64,000 nt of DNA from NCBI GenBank assembly GCA_937925855.1, contig CALAMO010000010.1, forward strand, positions 124,001-188,000, in the 5' to 3' direction. This stretch comes from an uncultured Thiotrichaceae bacterium (GTDB lineage: Bacteria; Pseudomonadota; Gammaproteobacteria; Thiotrichales; Thiotrichaceae). Positions within the stretch are counted from its first letter, which is position 1. Each line of letters starts with the position of its first letter. The position numbers and the translations under genes are program-made. This document shows, in pieces, positions 44,848-52,654 of the stretch. The notes under the pieces are model-generated. The model was not told the origin of the DNA and ran no database searches. It worked only from the letters and a program-made list of their open reading frames with translations.

Positions 44848-45198
44848 ATGAACACTTCACACGAACTTGACCCTAAATGGCAATCACAGCTGCGCAAAGG
44901 CTATCTTGAGCTCTGCGTGCTGCTGGTATTGCGTCAGCAACAGTCATCGTATGGCCTGGAAATTTTGCAGCTGCTTAATGGCGCAGGCTTAGCGATTAAC
45001 GAAGGCACGTTGTACCCCTTATTAAACCGCATGCATAAAAATGGTTGGCTGGAATCTACCTGGGAAGCGCCCGCAGCCAGCGGCCACCCCCGGCGCTTTT
45101 ATCAGCTCAGCGCCCTGGGCAACACGCAACTGCCACCGATGCTGCAGCACTTTAATGCCAACGTGAAAATAATTGAAAGACTTGAGGAAACGCAATGA
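44848..45198 (+). CDS. PadR-family transcriptional regulator
   Basis: This 116-residue winged-helix regulator reads WQSQLRKGYLELCVLLVLRQ, SSYGLEILQLLNGAGLAINEG, then TLYPLLNRMHKNGWLESTWE, with the wing RRFYQLSALGNTQL. A short C-terminal helix for dimerisation makes it a PadR-s2 type. It is followed, with an ATGA overlap, by a HAAS-domain membrane protein, a common pairing in which the regulator and membrane protein form a small sensory unit. No ribosome site precedes the ATG, consistent with leaderless translation. Confidence 0.88.
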   Translation: MNTSHELDPKWQSQLRKGYLELCVLLVLRQQQSSYGLEILQLLNGAGLAINEGTLYPLLNRMHKNGWLESTWEAPAASGHPRRFYQLSALGNTQLPPMLQHFNANVKIIERLEETQ

Positions 45199-45971
45199 AC
45201 AACCAGGATTATCTTAACGCTTTGAAAAAAGCATTGGCGGGTATGGATAGAACCGCGCGCGCCGAAGTGCTGCGTGAAATTGACAGTCACATCAGCGAGT
45301 CTGGCGCTGATAGTGCCACGCTGTTGGCGCGCTTTGGCACCCCGGAAACTCTGGCGCAGCAGTACCTGGAGGGTGAAACGCTGCGCACGCCCATCACTAA
45401 AACCGTGGGCGGGATCGGTAAGAAAATTTTGATGCTGGTGGGCGGAGCGGTTCTGCTGCTCGTGCTGCTGATTGTGCTGTTGGTGTATTGGTTTTCTCCC
45501 GATGACTTTAACTATGCCGACGAGCGTGCCAGCGAGTTAATTTCGCCACAGCGCAGCTGGCTGGAGGTGCCGGTGACAGGGCCATTGGCGCTGAGTATTG
45601 ACCAGGCGCGCGCTGTATTTTACTGGCATGATGCGCCAACCATGCGCTGGTCATGTAAAGCCACCGTCTCGCCAACGACAGACGAGGAGGGCCGCTATGC
45701 ACTGCGCCACAACAGCTGTTTAGTTTATCTACCGCCGCAGCCCGTCACGCTGCTGGGGCAGCAGGCCGACATTGTTATGGTTAAACCAGAGACCGAGGTG
45801 GCGCTGAAGCTGCATCAGGGGCAGCTACGGTTAGCGGAAAACGGCATGAGCTATCGCTACAATATTAATGCACCGCGCAGCAAGGTCGCTGATTTTAAGA
45901 CGGATACTGCGGCGGCGTTGACGATTAGCATTGAGGCGACTGAGTCTGATCTGGGATTTTATGCGCATTAA
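45195..45971 (+). CDS. HAAS-domain membrane protein paired with PadR
   Basis: This 258-residue protein begins with a HAAS (helical, DUF1700-like) domain, QDYLNALKKALAGMDRTARA then EIDSHISESG, ending ARFGTPETLAQQYLEGE. One membrane helix follows (LMLVGGAVLLLVLLIVLLVYWF), then an extracytoplasmic beta-rich domain of about 150 residues with two cysteines (WSCKATV and HNSCLVY). HAAS proteins act with PadR regulators as one-transmembrane partners; the extracytoplasmic part presumably senses an envelope signal. Confidence 0.8.
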   Translation: MNNQDYLNALKKALAGMDRTARAEVLREIDSHISESGADSATLLARFGTPETLAQQYLEGETLRTPITKTVGGIGKKILMLVGGAVLLLVLLIVLLVYWFSPDDFNYADERASELISPQRSWLEVPVTGPLALSIDQARAVFYWHDAPTMRWSCKATVSPTTDEEGRYALRHNSCLVYLPPQPVTLLGQQADIVMVKPETEVALKLHQGQLRLAENGMSYRYNINAPRSKVADFKTDTAAALTISIEATESDLGFYAH

Positions 45972-46066
45972 CGGCCTTAAAATAGGGTATGTTGGGATTG
46001 CACGGCTGGGCGTTAGCTCAGCCGTCTTTCGTTTCGAACAAGCAAGCGTATCAGGGAGCAAATAGC

Positions 46067-46879
46067 ATGCGAAGCCAGCACTCAGTTAGCCTGCCCATGT
46101 ATGATTTTCCAGCTATTAGGACCGCCACCGATGCGTGGTGGCGTGGGATCGCGCAGCACTTACAGCGTGCGGGCGTGGCTGCCGCACACTTAAGTCTGTT
46201 ACACGACCGGCCGGTACGTGAATTATGGGGTGATAAGCAGCTCTTAATGAGTCAGTGCTGCGGCTATGATGTGGTTTTTGGTCATCGCACGGTGCTAGCC
46301 GTGTTAGCGACTCCAGTGTATGCGGTGGAGGGCTGTCGCGGGGGGTATTATCACAGTCGGATTGTGGTGCATCAGGACAGCGGTTTGCAGGCGCTGTCGG
46401 CGCTGCGGGGTAAGGTCGCCGCTATTAATGGCCCGGAATCACATTCCGGCATGAATGCGCTGCTGAGTCTAGTGCAGCCCCTAAGTAGAGCGGGCTATTT
46501 TTTCAGCCAAATTAAAGTGTCTGGCGCGCATGTCGATAGCTTGGCCCTGGTGCAGCAGCGCGCCGTCGATGTGGCGGCGATTGATTGCGTGACCTATGCC
46601 TTATTAGCGCGCTATCAGCCCGCCGCCGTGACTGATTTGGTGACGATTGCGCGCACTGAACGCGCACCCGCTGTGCCCTACGTTACCCGCCAAGCCCTGG
46701 ACGCGACCCAGCAGCAGCGCCTGCGCGCCGGGCTGTTGGCGGCGTTCAGTGATCCCGCGTTGGCGACGGTGCGGGAGGCCTTATTGCTGGCGGATGTGGT
46801 GGTAAAACCGCCGGAGTTTTATCAGTCAATGGTTGAGCGCTTTCAGTTTGATCCGCAGCTGCTGGCGGTGATGGCGTGA
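46067..46879 (+). CDS. PhnD-like phosphate/phosphonate-binding-fold protein without signal peptide
   Basis: This ~270-residue protein has the PhnD/transferrin-like periplasmic binding fold. MYDFPAIRTATDAWWRGIAQ, GYDVVFGHRTVLAVLATPVY, GKVAAINGPESHSGMNALLS and VDVAAIDCVTYALLARY follow the order of the family, which binds phosphate, phosphonate or related oxyanions. No signal peptide or lipobox is present from ATG 46067 (AGGGAG 8 bases upstream), nor in the upstream extension, so it is probably cytoplasmic. No ABC permease or ATPase is beside it. A cytosolic sensor or chaperone role is possible; the ligand is unknown. Confidence 0.78.
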   Translation: MRSQHSVSLPMYDFPAIRTATDAWWRGIAQHLQRAGVAAAHLSLLHDRPVRELWGDKQLLMSQCCGYDVVFGHRTVLAVLATPVYAVEGCRGGYYHSRIVVHQDSGLQALSALRGKVAAINGPESHSGMNALLSLVQPLSRAGYFFSQIKVSGAHVDSLALVQQRAVDVAAIDCVTYALLARYQPAAVTDLVTIARTERAPAVPYVTRQALDATQQQRLRAGLLAAFSDPALATVREALLLADVVVKPPEFYQSMVERFQFDPQLLAVMA

Positions 46880-47018
46880 GGTGATAGCGCGTAACCGCGC
46901 CGCCTATGCCGGTAAAAAGTACCGCTACTGTTCAACGCTGGGCAATTCGCGTAAATTAAATCACACATTTTTTGCTACACACTCTTTGCAATTTGTCATT
47001 TACAAAAGGAGATACACT

Positions 47019-47492
47019 ATGATTCAGGTCGGCGATAAAATCCCAGACGCACCGCTTAGCATTGGTAGCGCGGATGGCCCACAAAATACAACGACGGGCG
47101 AATTTTTTGGCGGTAAGAAAGTAGTCCTGTTTGCCTTGCCCGGCGCATTCACGCCGACCTGTTCGGCGGCGCATCTGCCGGGCTATGTGGTGCATGCTGA
47201 TCAGCTGAAAGCCAAAGGCGTGGATACCATCGCCTGTCTGTCAGTGAATGATGCCTTCGTCATGCAGGCTTGGGGTGAGGCGCAGAACGCTGAGGAAATC
47301 ACCATGGTCGGTGATGGCGGCGGGGCCTTTACGCAGGCGGTCGGCCTGGAATTAGACACGGCTGATTTCGGCGGTGTGCGTTCACAGCGTTATGCCATGA
47401 TTGTTGATGATGGCACGGTGACGGCGCTTAACGTCGAAGCCCCTCAGCAGTTTGAAGTGAGTTCAGCGGAGGCGATGCTGTCTAAGCTATGA
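47019..47492 (+). CDS. Peroxiredoxin, Prx5 type
   Basis: This 157-residue thiol peroxidase has the Prx5 active site FALPGAFTPTCSAAHLPGYV with the peroxidatic Cys in PTCS, then VDTIACLSVNDAFVMQAWGE and GLELDTADFGGVRSQRYAMIV. It reduces H2O2 and alkyl hydroperoxides, with glutathione or glutaredoxin as likely reductant. AAAGGAGA precedes ATG 47019. The last bases overlap the start of a truncated acetyltransferase frame. Confidence 0.92.
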   Translation: MIQVGDKIPDAPLSIGSADGPQNTTTGEFFGGKKVVLFALPGAFTPTCSAAHLPGYVVHADQLKAKGVDTIACLSVNDAFVMQAWGEAQNAEEITMVGDGGGAFTQAVGLELDTADFGGVRSQRYAMIVDDGTVTALNVEAPQQFEVSSAEAMLSKL

Positions 47493-47635
47493 CCGTTCTA
47501 CCTCAGCCGACCTGTCGGACTGAACGGCTATCGCTGCGGCCCTTTGTGCGCAGCGATAGTGCTGAGGTGCAACGCATTGCTGTGGTCAAGGCTAATAGCC
47601 CACACCCTGATCCAGACGGACTAGCCGCAGCCTAA
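47489..47635 (+). pseudogene. N-terminal remnant of a RimJ/RimL-type GNAT acetyltransferase
   Basis: A 48-codon frame starts with an ATGA overlap on the peroxiredoxin stop. It reads TERLSLRPFVRSDSAEVQRI, then ANSPHPDPDGLAAA, then stop. This is the beginning of GNAT acetyltransferases of the RimJ/RimL type (TERLxLRPF at the start and PHPYPDG about 30 residues later). The acetyl-CoA-binding remainder is absent; the next gene on the opposite strand ends 7 bases later. It is therefore a 3'-deleted relic. The hairpin TATCGCTGCG/CGCAGCGATA inside it is probably incidental. Confidence 0.72.
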
Positions 47636-47641
47636 GTCCTT

Positions 47642-47914
47642 TTACCTAAACACCCCATCACCGAGCTGGTCAATCGTCATTTGCGCCTTGCGCAGCGTTT
47701 CCTGCGCGCACTGTTCGGCGCTGCCTAATAAATCCGCGCGAATAAACTGATGCGCCTGCTCGCCCCGGCGAATCGTGCCGCATACCCGAAACTGGCCGCC
47801 TTCTGCTAGGGGTGTTGGGGTGATAGTGAAACCTTCATACTCGGTTGAGGGAAAGGCCTGCGGTTTTTTTTCGCTTGGGGTGACCAGTGATTTCAGGCTG
47901 TCCAGCAGTCCCAT
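47642..47914 (-). CDS. HlyU-family protein (PF10115-like)
   Basis: This 90-residue protein matches the small HlyU family by pattern: STEYEGFTITPTPLAEGGQF, RVCGTIRRGEQAHQFIRAD, and a C-terminal KAQMTIDQLGDGVFR. The family name comes from a Vibrio haemolysin activator, but this fold has no helix-turn-helix and its role in most bacteria is unknown. It is the last gene of a leftward pair with the HAD phosphatase, 26 bases apart. Confidence 0.75.
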   Translation of the reverse strand: MGLLDSLKSLVTPSEKKPQAFPSTEYEGFTITPTPLAEGGQFRVCGTIRRGEQAHQFIRADLLGSAEQCAQETLRKAQMTIDQLGDGVFR

Positions 47915-47940
47915 GGCTATTGCTCCGTTGTTCGGTACCG

Positions 47941-48540
47941 TTATGAAAACGAGGGTAACAGCTCATTTAGCGTCTGTACACTGAGGTCGGCCTGCTGCTG
48001 ATGGGGGAAGGCAGCGCTGGGGTCAACGTGGATGGTGGCCGTGCCCGCATTGCGCCCGGTATCGAGGTCAAACAGGTGATCGCCGACCATGACGGCTGTG
48101 CCGGCTGTTGCACCCCAGCGTTCTAATAATAAGTGAATGCCATCCGGCTGCGGTTTGGGCGCGGCACAGTCACGGCTCACTAAGCTATCCGCTGTAAAGA
48201 AATGAGCCAGTCCGGCGGCGTGGAGGGTGGCCGTAATATTAGGCGCATTATTCCGGGTCAGAATCCCCAGCTGGCAGCCCTGAGCCGTCAGCGCCGTTAA
48301 TAGGGCTGCCGCTCCGGGAGCGGCGCTGGACTGATGCGCAATGTCCAGTTCAATCGCATTAAGCTGTGCGTGGATGGGGCGAGCCTCCGCTTCTGGCAGG
48401 GCGGCGAGCGCTTCGAGTATCGGTTTACCTGCCGGTAGGCCCAGCTGGATACGGATCGCCTCAAAATCGTGGATGGCGTGGGTCAGCGTGCCATCCATGT
48501 CGAATATCCAGTGGCGGTAGTGTCTTGGGTTAAAGGTCAT
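47941..48540 (-). CDS. HAD-superfamily phosphatase (phosphoglycolate-phosphatase-like)
   Basis: This 199-residue HAD hydrolase has motif I HWIFDMDGTLTHAIHD (nucleophile and acid Asp), motif II LGILTRNNAPN, motif III Lys in AAPKPQPDGIH, and motif IV MVGDHLFDLDTGRNAG. The cap is the small helical C1 type. Likely substrates are small phosphate esters such as phosphoglycolate; specificity cannot be read from sequence. It is divergent from topB. Confidence 0.88.
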   Translation of the reverse strand: MTFNPRHYRHWIFDMDGTLTHAIHDFEAIRIQLGLPAGKPILEALAALPEAEARPIHAQLNAIELDIAHQSSAAPGAAALLTALTAQGCQLGILTRNNAPNITATLHAAGLAHFFTADSLVSRDCAAPKPQPDGIHLLLERWGATAGTAVMVGDHLFDLDTGRNAGTATIHVDPSAAFPHQQQADLSVQTLNELLPSFS

Positions 48541-48606
48541 GGCACTACGCTAATCAGGATTCGGTCGAAATGCAAGTCTGCGCGCCGTTTGCGGTATCAT
48601 TCCAGC

Positions 48607-50616
48607 ATGATTCTTTACATCGCAGAAAAACCCAGCCTGGGCCGCGCCCTGGCGGCGGTGCTCCCAACGCCACAGCACAAGGGGGATGGCTTTATTCGCT
48701 TGGGCAACGGCGACGTGGTCAGCTGGTGTATCGGGCATTTGCTGGAGCAGGCCGAGCCAGAGCAGTACGACGCCGCGTTTAAGCAGTGGTCGCAGGCGCA
48801 TCTGCCCATTGTGCCGGAACGCTGGCAGCTGAGGGTGAAGCCGAAGACCCGTAAGCAGTTTAACCTATTGAAAAAACTGATTAAAGAAGCTGATGGGCTG
48901 GTGCACGTCGGCGACCCAGATCGTGAAGGGCAGATTCTGATTGATGAGGTGATTAATCACTGTCAGGTGAGTAAGGCGAAGGTGCAGGCGACGCAGCGCT
49001 GCCTGATTAGTGACCTGAACCCTGCGGCGGTGAAAAAGGCGCTGGAAAAGCGGCGCAGCAATACGGAATTTGTGCCGCTGGCGACCTCGGCGCTGGCGCG
49101 GGCGCGGGCCGACTGGCTGTACGGTATTAATATGACGCGGCTGTGCACGCTGAAGGGGCAGCAATCCGGCTATCGCGGCGTGCTGTCAATTGGGCGAGTG
49201 CAGACGCCGCTGTTGGGGCTGGTGGTTAAGCGCGACCTGGAGATTGAGAACTTCGTGTCCAAGCCGTTCTACGAGGTGTTTATCACGCTGGCGACGGCGG
49301 CGGGTGAGTGCTACCGCGCGCGCTGGAAGCCGAGTGCGGCCTGTGCGGATTACCAGGATGATGAGGGGCGAGTGCTGTCGAAGCCGCTGGCGCAAAAGGT
49401 GATCGCGCGCGTCACCGACCAAGACGGCACCGTTACTAACGTTGAGCACAAGCAGCAGCAACAGCCACCGCCGCTGCCTTATAATTTATCTGCGTTACAA
49501 ATTGATGCGGCGCGGCGCTTTAGCATGAGCGCCAAACAGGTGCTCGATACCTGCCAGCAGCTCTATGAGCGTCACAAGCTGATCACCTACCCGCGTTCGG
49601 ACTGTCGCTACCTGCCGGAGGAGCATTATAGCGGTGCGGCGCAGGTCGTGGCGGCGATTGAGGGCAACTGTCCTGCTTTACAGTCGGCGGTGGCCGGAGC
49701 CGATACACGCCTTAAAACCAAGGCGTGGAACGATAAGAAAATCAGTGCGCACCACGCGATTATTCCGACGCACAAAGCGCTGGCGGCCAGTCGCCTGTCC
49801 GCGTCGGAAACCAAGCTCTATGAGCTGATTGCGCGCCAGTATCTCGCGCAGTTTTATCCGCCGTTTCAATACCTGGATAAGCAGATTGATACGGTGGTGG
49901 CCGGCGGTTTGTTTATCGCGCGGCAGAAGGACATTCTGGCAGCGGGGTGGAAAGTGCTGTATCCCAGTGCGAAGCCCCGCCCGCCGAGCGCGCCGCGCCA
50001 GCCAGCGGCGGATGAGTCCGCAACGCTGGCGCAGGCCGCGTCACCAACTGCCGAGGCAACGACCGACCGCGAGGGCTTCGCACTCAAGCAGCTGCCGCCG
50101 GTCAATGAGGGCGACACGGTGCACTGTACGGCGGCGGAATTAGTCGAAAAGCAAACCACGCCACCACGGCATTTTACCGATGCGACCCTGCTGAGCGCGA
50201 TGACGGGGATTGCGCGTTTTGTCGGCGACCCGGCGATTAAGAAAGTACTGCGCGCCACCGATGGCTTGGGCACCGAGGCGACGCGGGCTGGGATCATCGA
50301 GCTTTTGTTTAAGCGTGAATTTCTGCTGCGCCAGGGGAAGGATATCCGCGCCAGCGCCACTGGACGCCAGCTGATTATCAGCCTGCCGGAGCGTGTCGCT
50401 GCGCCAGATATGACGGCGCAGTGGGAGGCGCAGCTGGAAGCGATTAGCCAGAAATCACTGCGCTATGGGGATTTCATGCAGCCGATGGTGGCGGGTTTGC
50501 GCCAGCTGATTACGGACGTCGAGCGCGTGGATTTTGCGGGCTTACAAGGCATGGGCAAGCCGGTGGCGTTTAAGAAAAAGCGCCGCAAGCCGGCTCAACG
50601 CCGAGGTGGCCTTTAG
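48607..50616 (+). CDS. topB: DNA topoisomerase III
   Basis: This 669-residue type IA topoisomerase decatenates and relaxes DNA. The TOPRIM domain starts ILYIAEKPSLGRALAAVLP, with the metal Asp pair in HVGDPDREGQILIDEV. SIGRVQTPLLGLVVKRDLEI and the catalytic Tyr in LITYPRSDCRYLPEEHY follow. The C-terminal region includes a basic tail (KKKRRKPAQRRGG). Length matches E. coli TopB. ATG 48607 is preceded only by a weak site; the frame extends upstream but into the divergent promoter region. Confidence 0.95.
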   Translation: MILYIAEKPSLGRALAAVLPTPQHKGDGFIRLGNGDVVSWCIGHLLEQAEPEQYDAAFKQWSQAHLPIVPERWQLRVKPKTRKQFNLLKKLIKEADGLVHVGDPDREGQILIDEVINHCQVSKAKVQATQRCLISDLNPAAVKKALEKRRSNTEFVPLATSALARARADWLYGINMTRLCTLKGQQSGYRGVLSIGRVQTPLLGLVVKRDLEIENFVSKPFYEVFITLATAAGECYRARWKPSAACADYQDDEGRVLSKPLAQKVIARVTDQDGTVTNVEHKQQQQPPPLPYNLSALQIDAARRFSMSAKQVLDTCQQLYERHKLITYPRSDCRYLPEEHYSGAAQVVAAIEGNCPALQSAVAGADTRLKTKAWNDKKISAHHAIIPTHKALAASRLSASETKLYELIARQYLAQFYPPFQYLDKQIDTVVAGGLFIARQKDILAAGWKVLYPSAKPRPPSAPRQPAADESATLAQAASPTAEATTDREGFALKQLPPVNEGDTVHCTAAELVEKQTTPPRHFTDATLLSAMTGIARFVGDPAIKKVLRATDGLGTEATRAGIIELLFKREFLLRQGKDIRASATGRQLIISLPERVAAPDMTAQWEAQLEAISQKSLRYGDFMQPMVAGLRQLITDVERVDFAGLQGMGKPVAFKKKRRKPAQRRGGL

Positions 50617-50633
50617 CGCAGGCCGGTATAGGG

Positions 50634-51620
50634 TTAACCCAAGCCAATAATACGCTTAAAGTTATCTTCGCCCGCATCGCGCACCAGCTTAGGCACTAAA
50701 TACCCCGAGGTGCTGGCGGCCAAGTCCCGATAAATCTGCTGGGCCGTTGTATCGGGCACGTAGAAATGTTCGGCGCCTTTCACCTCATCCAGTAAATTCA
50801 GGTAATACGGCATCACCCCGAGCGCAAACAAAGCCTCCGACAGCTCCCGCAGGCTGGACGCACTGTCATTCACCCCACGCAGTAACACGGACTGATTCAG
50901 CAGCCTAAGTTCCAGGCCGCGCAGCGTGTGGAGCGCGGTTTTCACCTCCGGCAGCAGCTCACTGCGATGATTAATGTGCATCACCAGCAGCAGCATAGGG
51001 CGGTACTGCGACAGCAGGGCAATCAAACCTTTATTCAGCCGTTCCGGTAAGACGCTCAGCAGCCGTGAGTGAATGCGGATGCGCCGCACGGTTGTGCTCG
51101 CCTGAAGTGCCTCCAGCAATAGCGCGAGCTGCCTGTTCTTCAGGGTGAGCGGGTCACCGCCGCTGAGAATCACTTCATCAATTTCAGGATGCTGTGCCAG
51201 ATAGTCTGTCAGCAGCGGCAGGTCGGCTAAATCAAAGGTTTGGCTGGTGTAGTCGAAATGCTGGCGGAAACAGTAGCGGCAGTGCACGGCACAGTGGCTG
51301 CTGGCGATGAGCAGGATGCGGTTATGGTACTTGCGGATAATGCCCCGGTGCACGAGGTACTGCGTGTCAGCGACCGCATCGTGTTTAAAGGCTGGGAGGG
51401 CGGCGCTCGTGGCCGCGCCGCCGGTGCTTGGGTCGGCGCTGGGGGAGGGATCGATAAATTGACGGGCAATTTCTGGCTGCGCCAGCCGGGCTTTAATCAG
51501 GGGGGTGAGCTTATGTGGGAACAGCGTGTCCTGCTGTGGGGGGTGCGGCTGAGGGGCGGCAGTGTCTGAGTCTGGGGTCATGGGCTTAAGGTCAGGTGGT
51601 GGTGGCATGGCGCGCTGCAT
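50634..51620 (-). CDS. epmB: EF-P beta-lysylation protein EpmB (lysine 2,3-aminomutase homologue)
   Basis: This ~328-residue radical-SAM, PLP-dependent enzyme isomerises lysine to (R)-beta-lysine for modification of elongation factor P. The cluster motif is CAVHCRYCFRQHFDY. EVILSGGDPLTLKNRQL, the RIHSRLLSVLPERL segment and a C-terminal PYYLNLLDEVKGAEHF complete the core. The PLP Lys would be near the C-terminus (LVPKLVRD). The start at 51620 overlaps the ung stop as TGATG, suggesting coupling. The first ~70 residues are Pro-rich and poorly conserved. efp and epmA are not in the window. Confidence 0.9.
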   Translation of the reverse strand: MQRAMPPPPDLKPMTPDSDTAAPQPHPPQQDTLFPHKLTPLIKARLAQPEIARQFIDPSPSADPSTGGAATSAALPAFKHDAVADTQYLVHRGIIRKYHNRILLIASSHCAVHCRYCFRQHFDYTSQTFDLADLPLLTDYLAQHPEIDEVILSGGDPLTLKNRQLALLLEALQASTTVRRIRIHSRLLSVLPERLNKGLIALLSQYRPMLLLVMHINHRSELLPEVKTALHTLRGLELRLLNQSVLLRGVNDSASSLRELSEALFALGVMPYYLNLLDEVKGAEHFYVPDTTAQQIYRDLAASTSGYLVPKLVRDAGEDNFKRIIGLG

Positions 51621-52315
51621 CAGGCAGTGGCTTTGGCTAGCGCCCAGTCGATGGGTTCGCGGCCTTGTTGCTGCAGCCACTGGTTGGTGCGTGAGAACGG
51701 CTGGCTGCCAAAAAAGCCGCGCCGGGCGGACAGCGGAGACGGATGAGCGCTGGCAATAATCGCGTGTTTCTCTTGATTAATCAGCGCTGTTTTCTGTTGG
51801 GCCTGCTTGCCCCACAGGATAAAAACACTGGCCTGTGCCTGCTGGTTAATGCAGCTGATGACGGCGTCGGTGAAGGCTTCCCAGCCGCGCTTTTGGTGGC
51901 TTCCGGCCTGACCAGCGGCGACGCTGAGTACGGTATTTAGCAGCAGCACACCCTGTTGTGCCCAGGGTTGCAGACAGCCGCTGTGGCTATTATCAATGCC
52001 GAGGTCGCTGTGCAGCTCTTTATTGATATTGCTCAGCGAGCGTGGCAGGGGTGTAACGCCGGCTTGTACCGAAAAGGATAGGCCGTGGGCATGGCCGGGG
52101 GTCGGGTAAGGGTCTTGGCCGAGGATCACCACCTTCACCCGCGCCAGCGGCGTGCTGTGTAGGGCATTAAAACGCTGGGCTGCTGGCGGCAGGATGAGCT
52201 TGCCAGCGGCCGTTTCCGCCGCCAGGAAAGCCTGCAAGGCTTGCATCGAGGGCTGCTTGAACGCGGTGGCCAATGCCTGCTGCCAGTCCGCAGGTAAGGC
52301 TTCGTTACTTCTCAT
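51620..52315 (-). CDS. ung: Uracil-DNA glycosylase
   Basis: This 231-residue family 1 UDG excises uracil from DNA. It shows the water-activating motif VKVVILGQDPYPTPGHAHGL, the uracil-binding SLSNINKEL region and LLLNTVLSV, the Asn-containing FILWGKQAQQK, and the Leu intercalation loop AHPSPLSARRGF. Length and motifs are complete. It is first in a leftward pair with epmB. Confidence 0.96.
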   Translation of the reverse strand: MRSNEALPADWQQALATAFKQPSMQALQAFLAAETAAGKLILPPAAQRFNALHSTPLARVKVVILGQDPYPTPGHAHGLSFSVQAGVTPLPRSLSNINKELHSDLGIDNSHSGCLQPWAQQGVLLLNTVLSVAAGQAGSHQKRGWEAFTDAVISCINQQAQASVFILWGKQAQQKTALINQEKHAIIASAHPSPLSARRGFFGSQPFSRTNQWLQQQGREPIDWALAKATA

Positions 52316-52654
52316 AATGGGTTAGCTATCCTGTTGGCTCATCCTATCACTACCTACGGCTTAAGCAGCCCGTGTCGTTTGGAAACGGTGCAAACGGCTG
52401 GGGCAGTATAACGCAGAATTAGTAACCAGTTGTCAGGGAAATTTAGTCGCCCAGCGGGGCTAGGTTAGCTTGCCCTATCATGAACGGGGTAGTCTAAATG
52501 GTGTGATGAGGCTAGAGGAGATAGCCGACACCACACGTTTATCACAGTTCAATATTAAGTCCTTAAGTGCAGAAATCGATAACAGCTATAGCCCCTGGGT
52601 CAATCTCAGAGTGCGGCGTTCTGCATTCCCTATAATGGATTTTTGGAGAGTATT
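52316..52654. other. Gap between ung and the giant-protein gene, with a -10 box
   Basis: These 339 bases separate divergent genes. A perfect TATAAT lies at 52631-52636, 19 bases before the giant gene's ATG, with no convincing -35. GGAGAG (52645-52650) serves as ribosome site, so the 5' leader would be only about a dozen bases. An open frame from 52470 runs through this box into the next gene in another frame and looks non-coding. No other structure stands out. Confidence 0.5.

Noticed and set aside
47500-47568. Three-way-junction RNA (ACCTCAGC/GCTGAGGT outer stem with two inner hairpins)
   Set aside because: The pairing is real on paper, but the whole stretch is explained as the coding remnant of a GNAT acetyltransferase, so a structured RNA is not needed.
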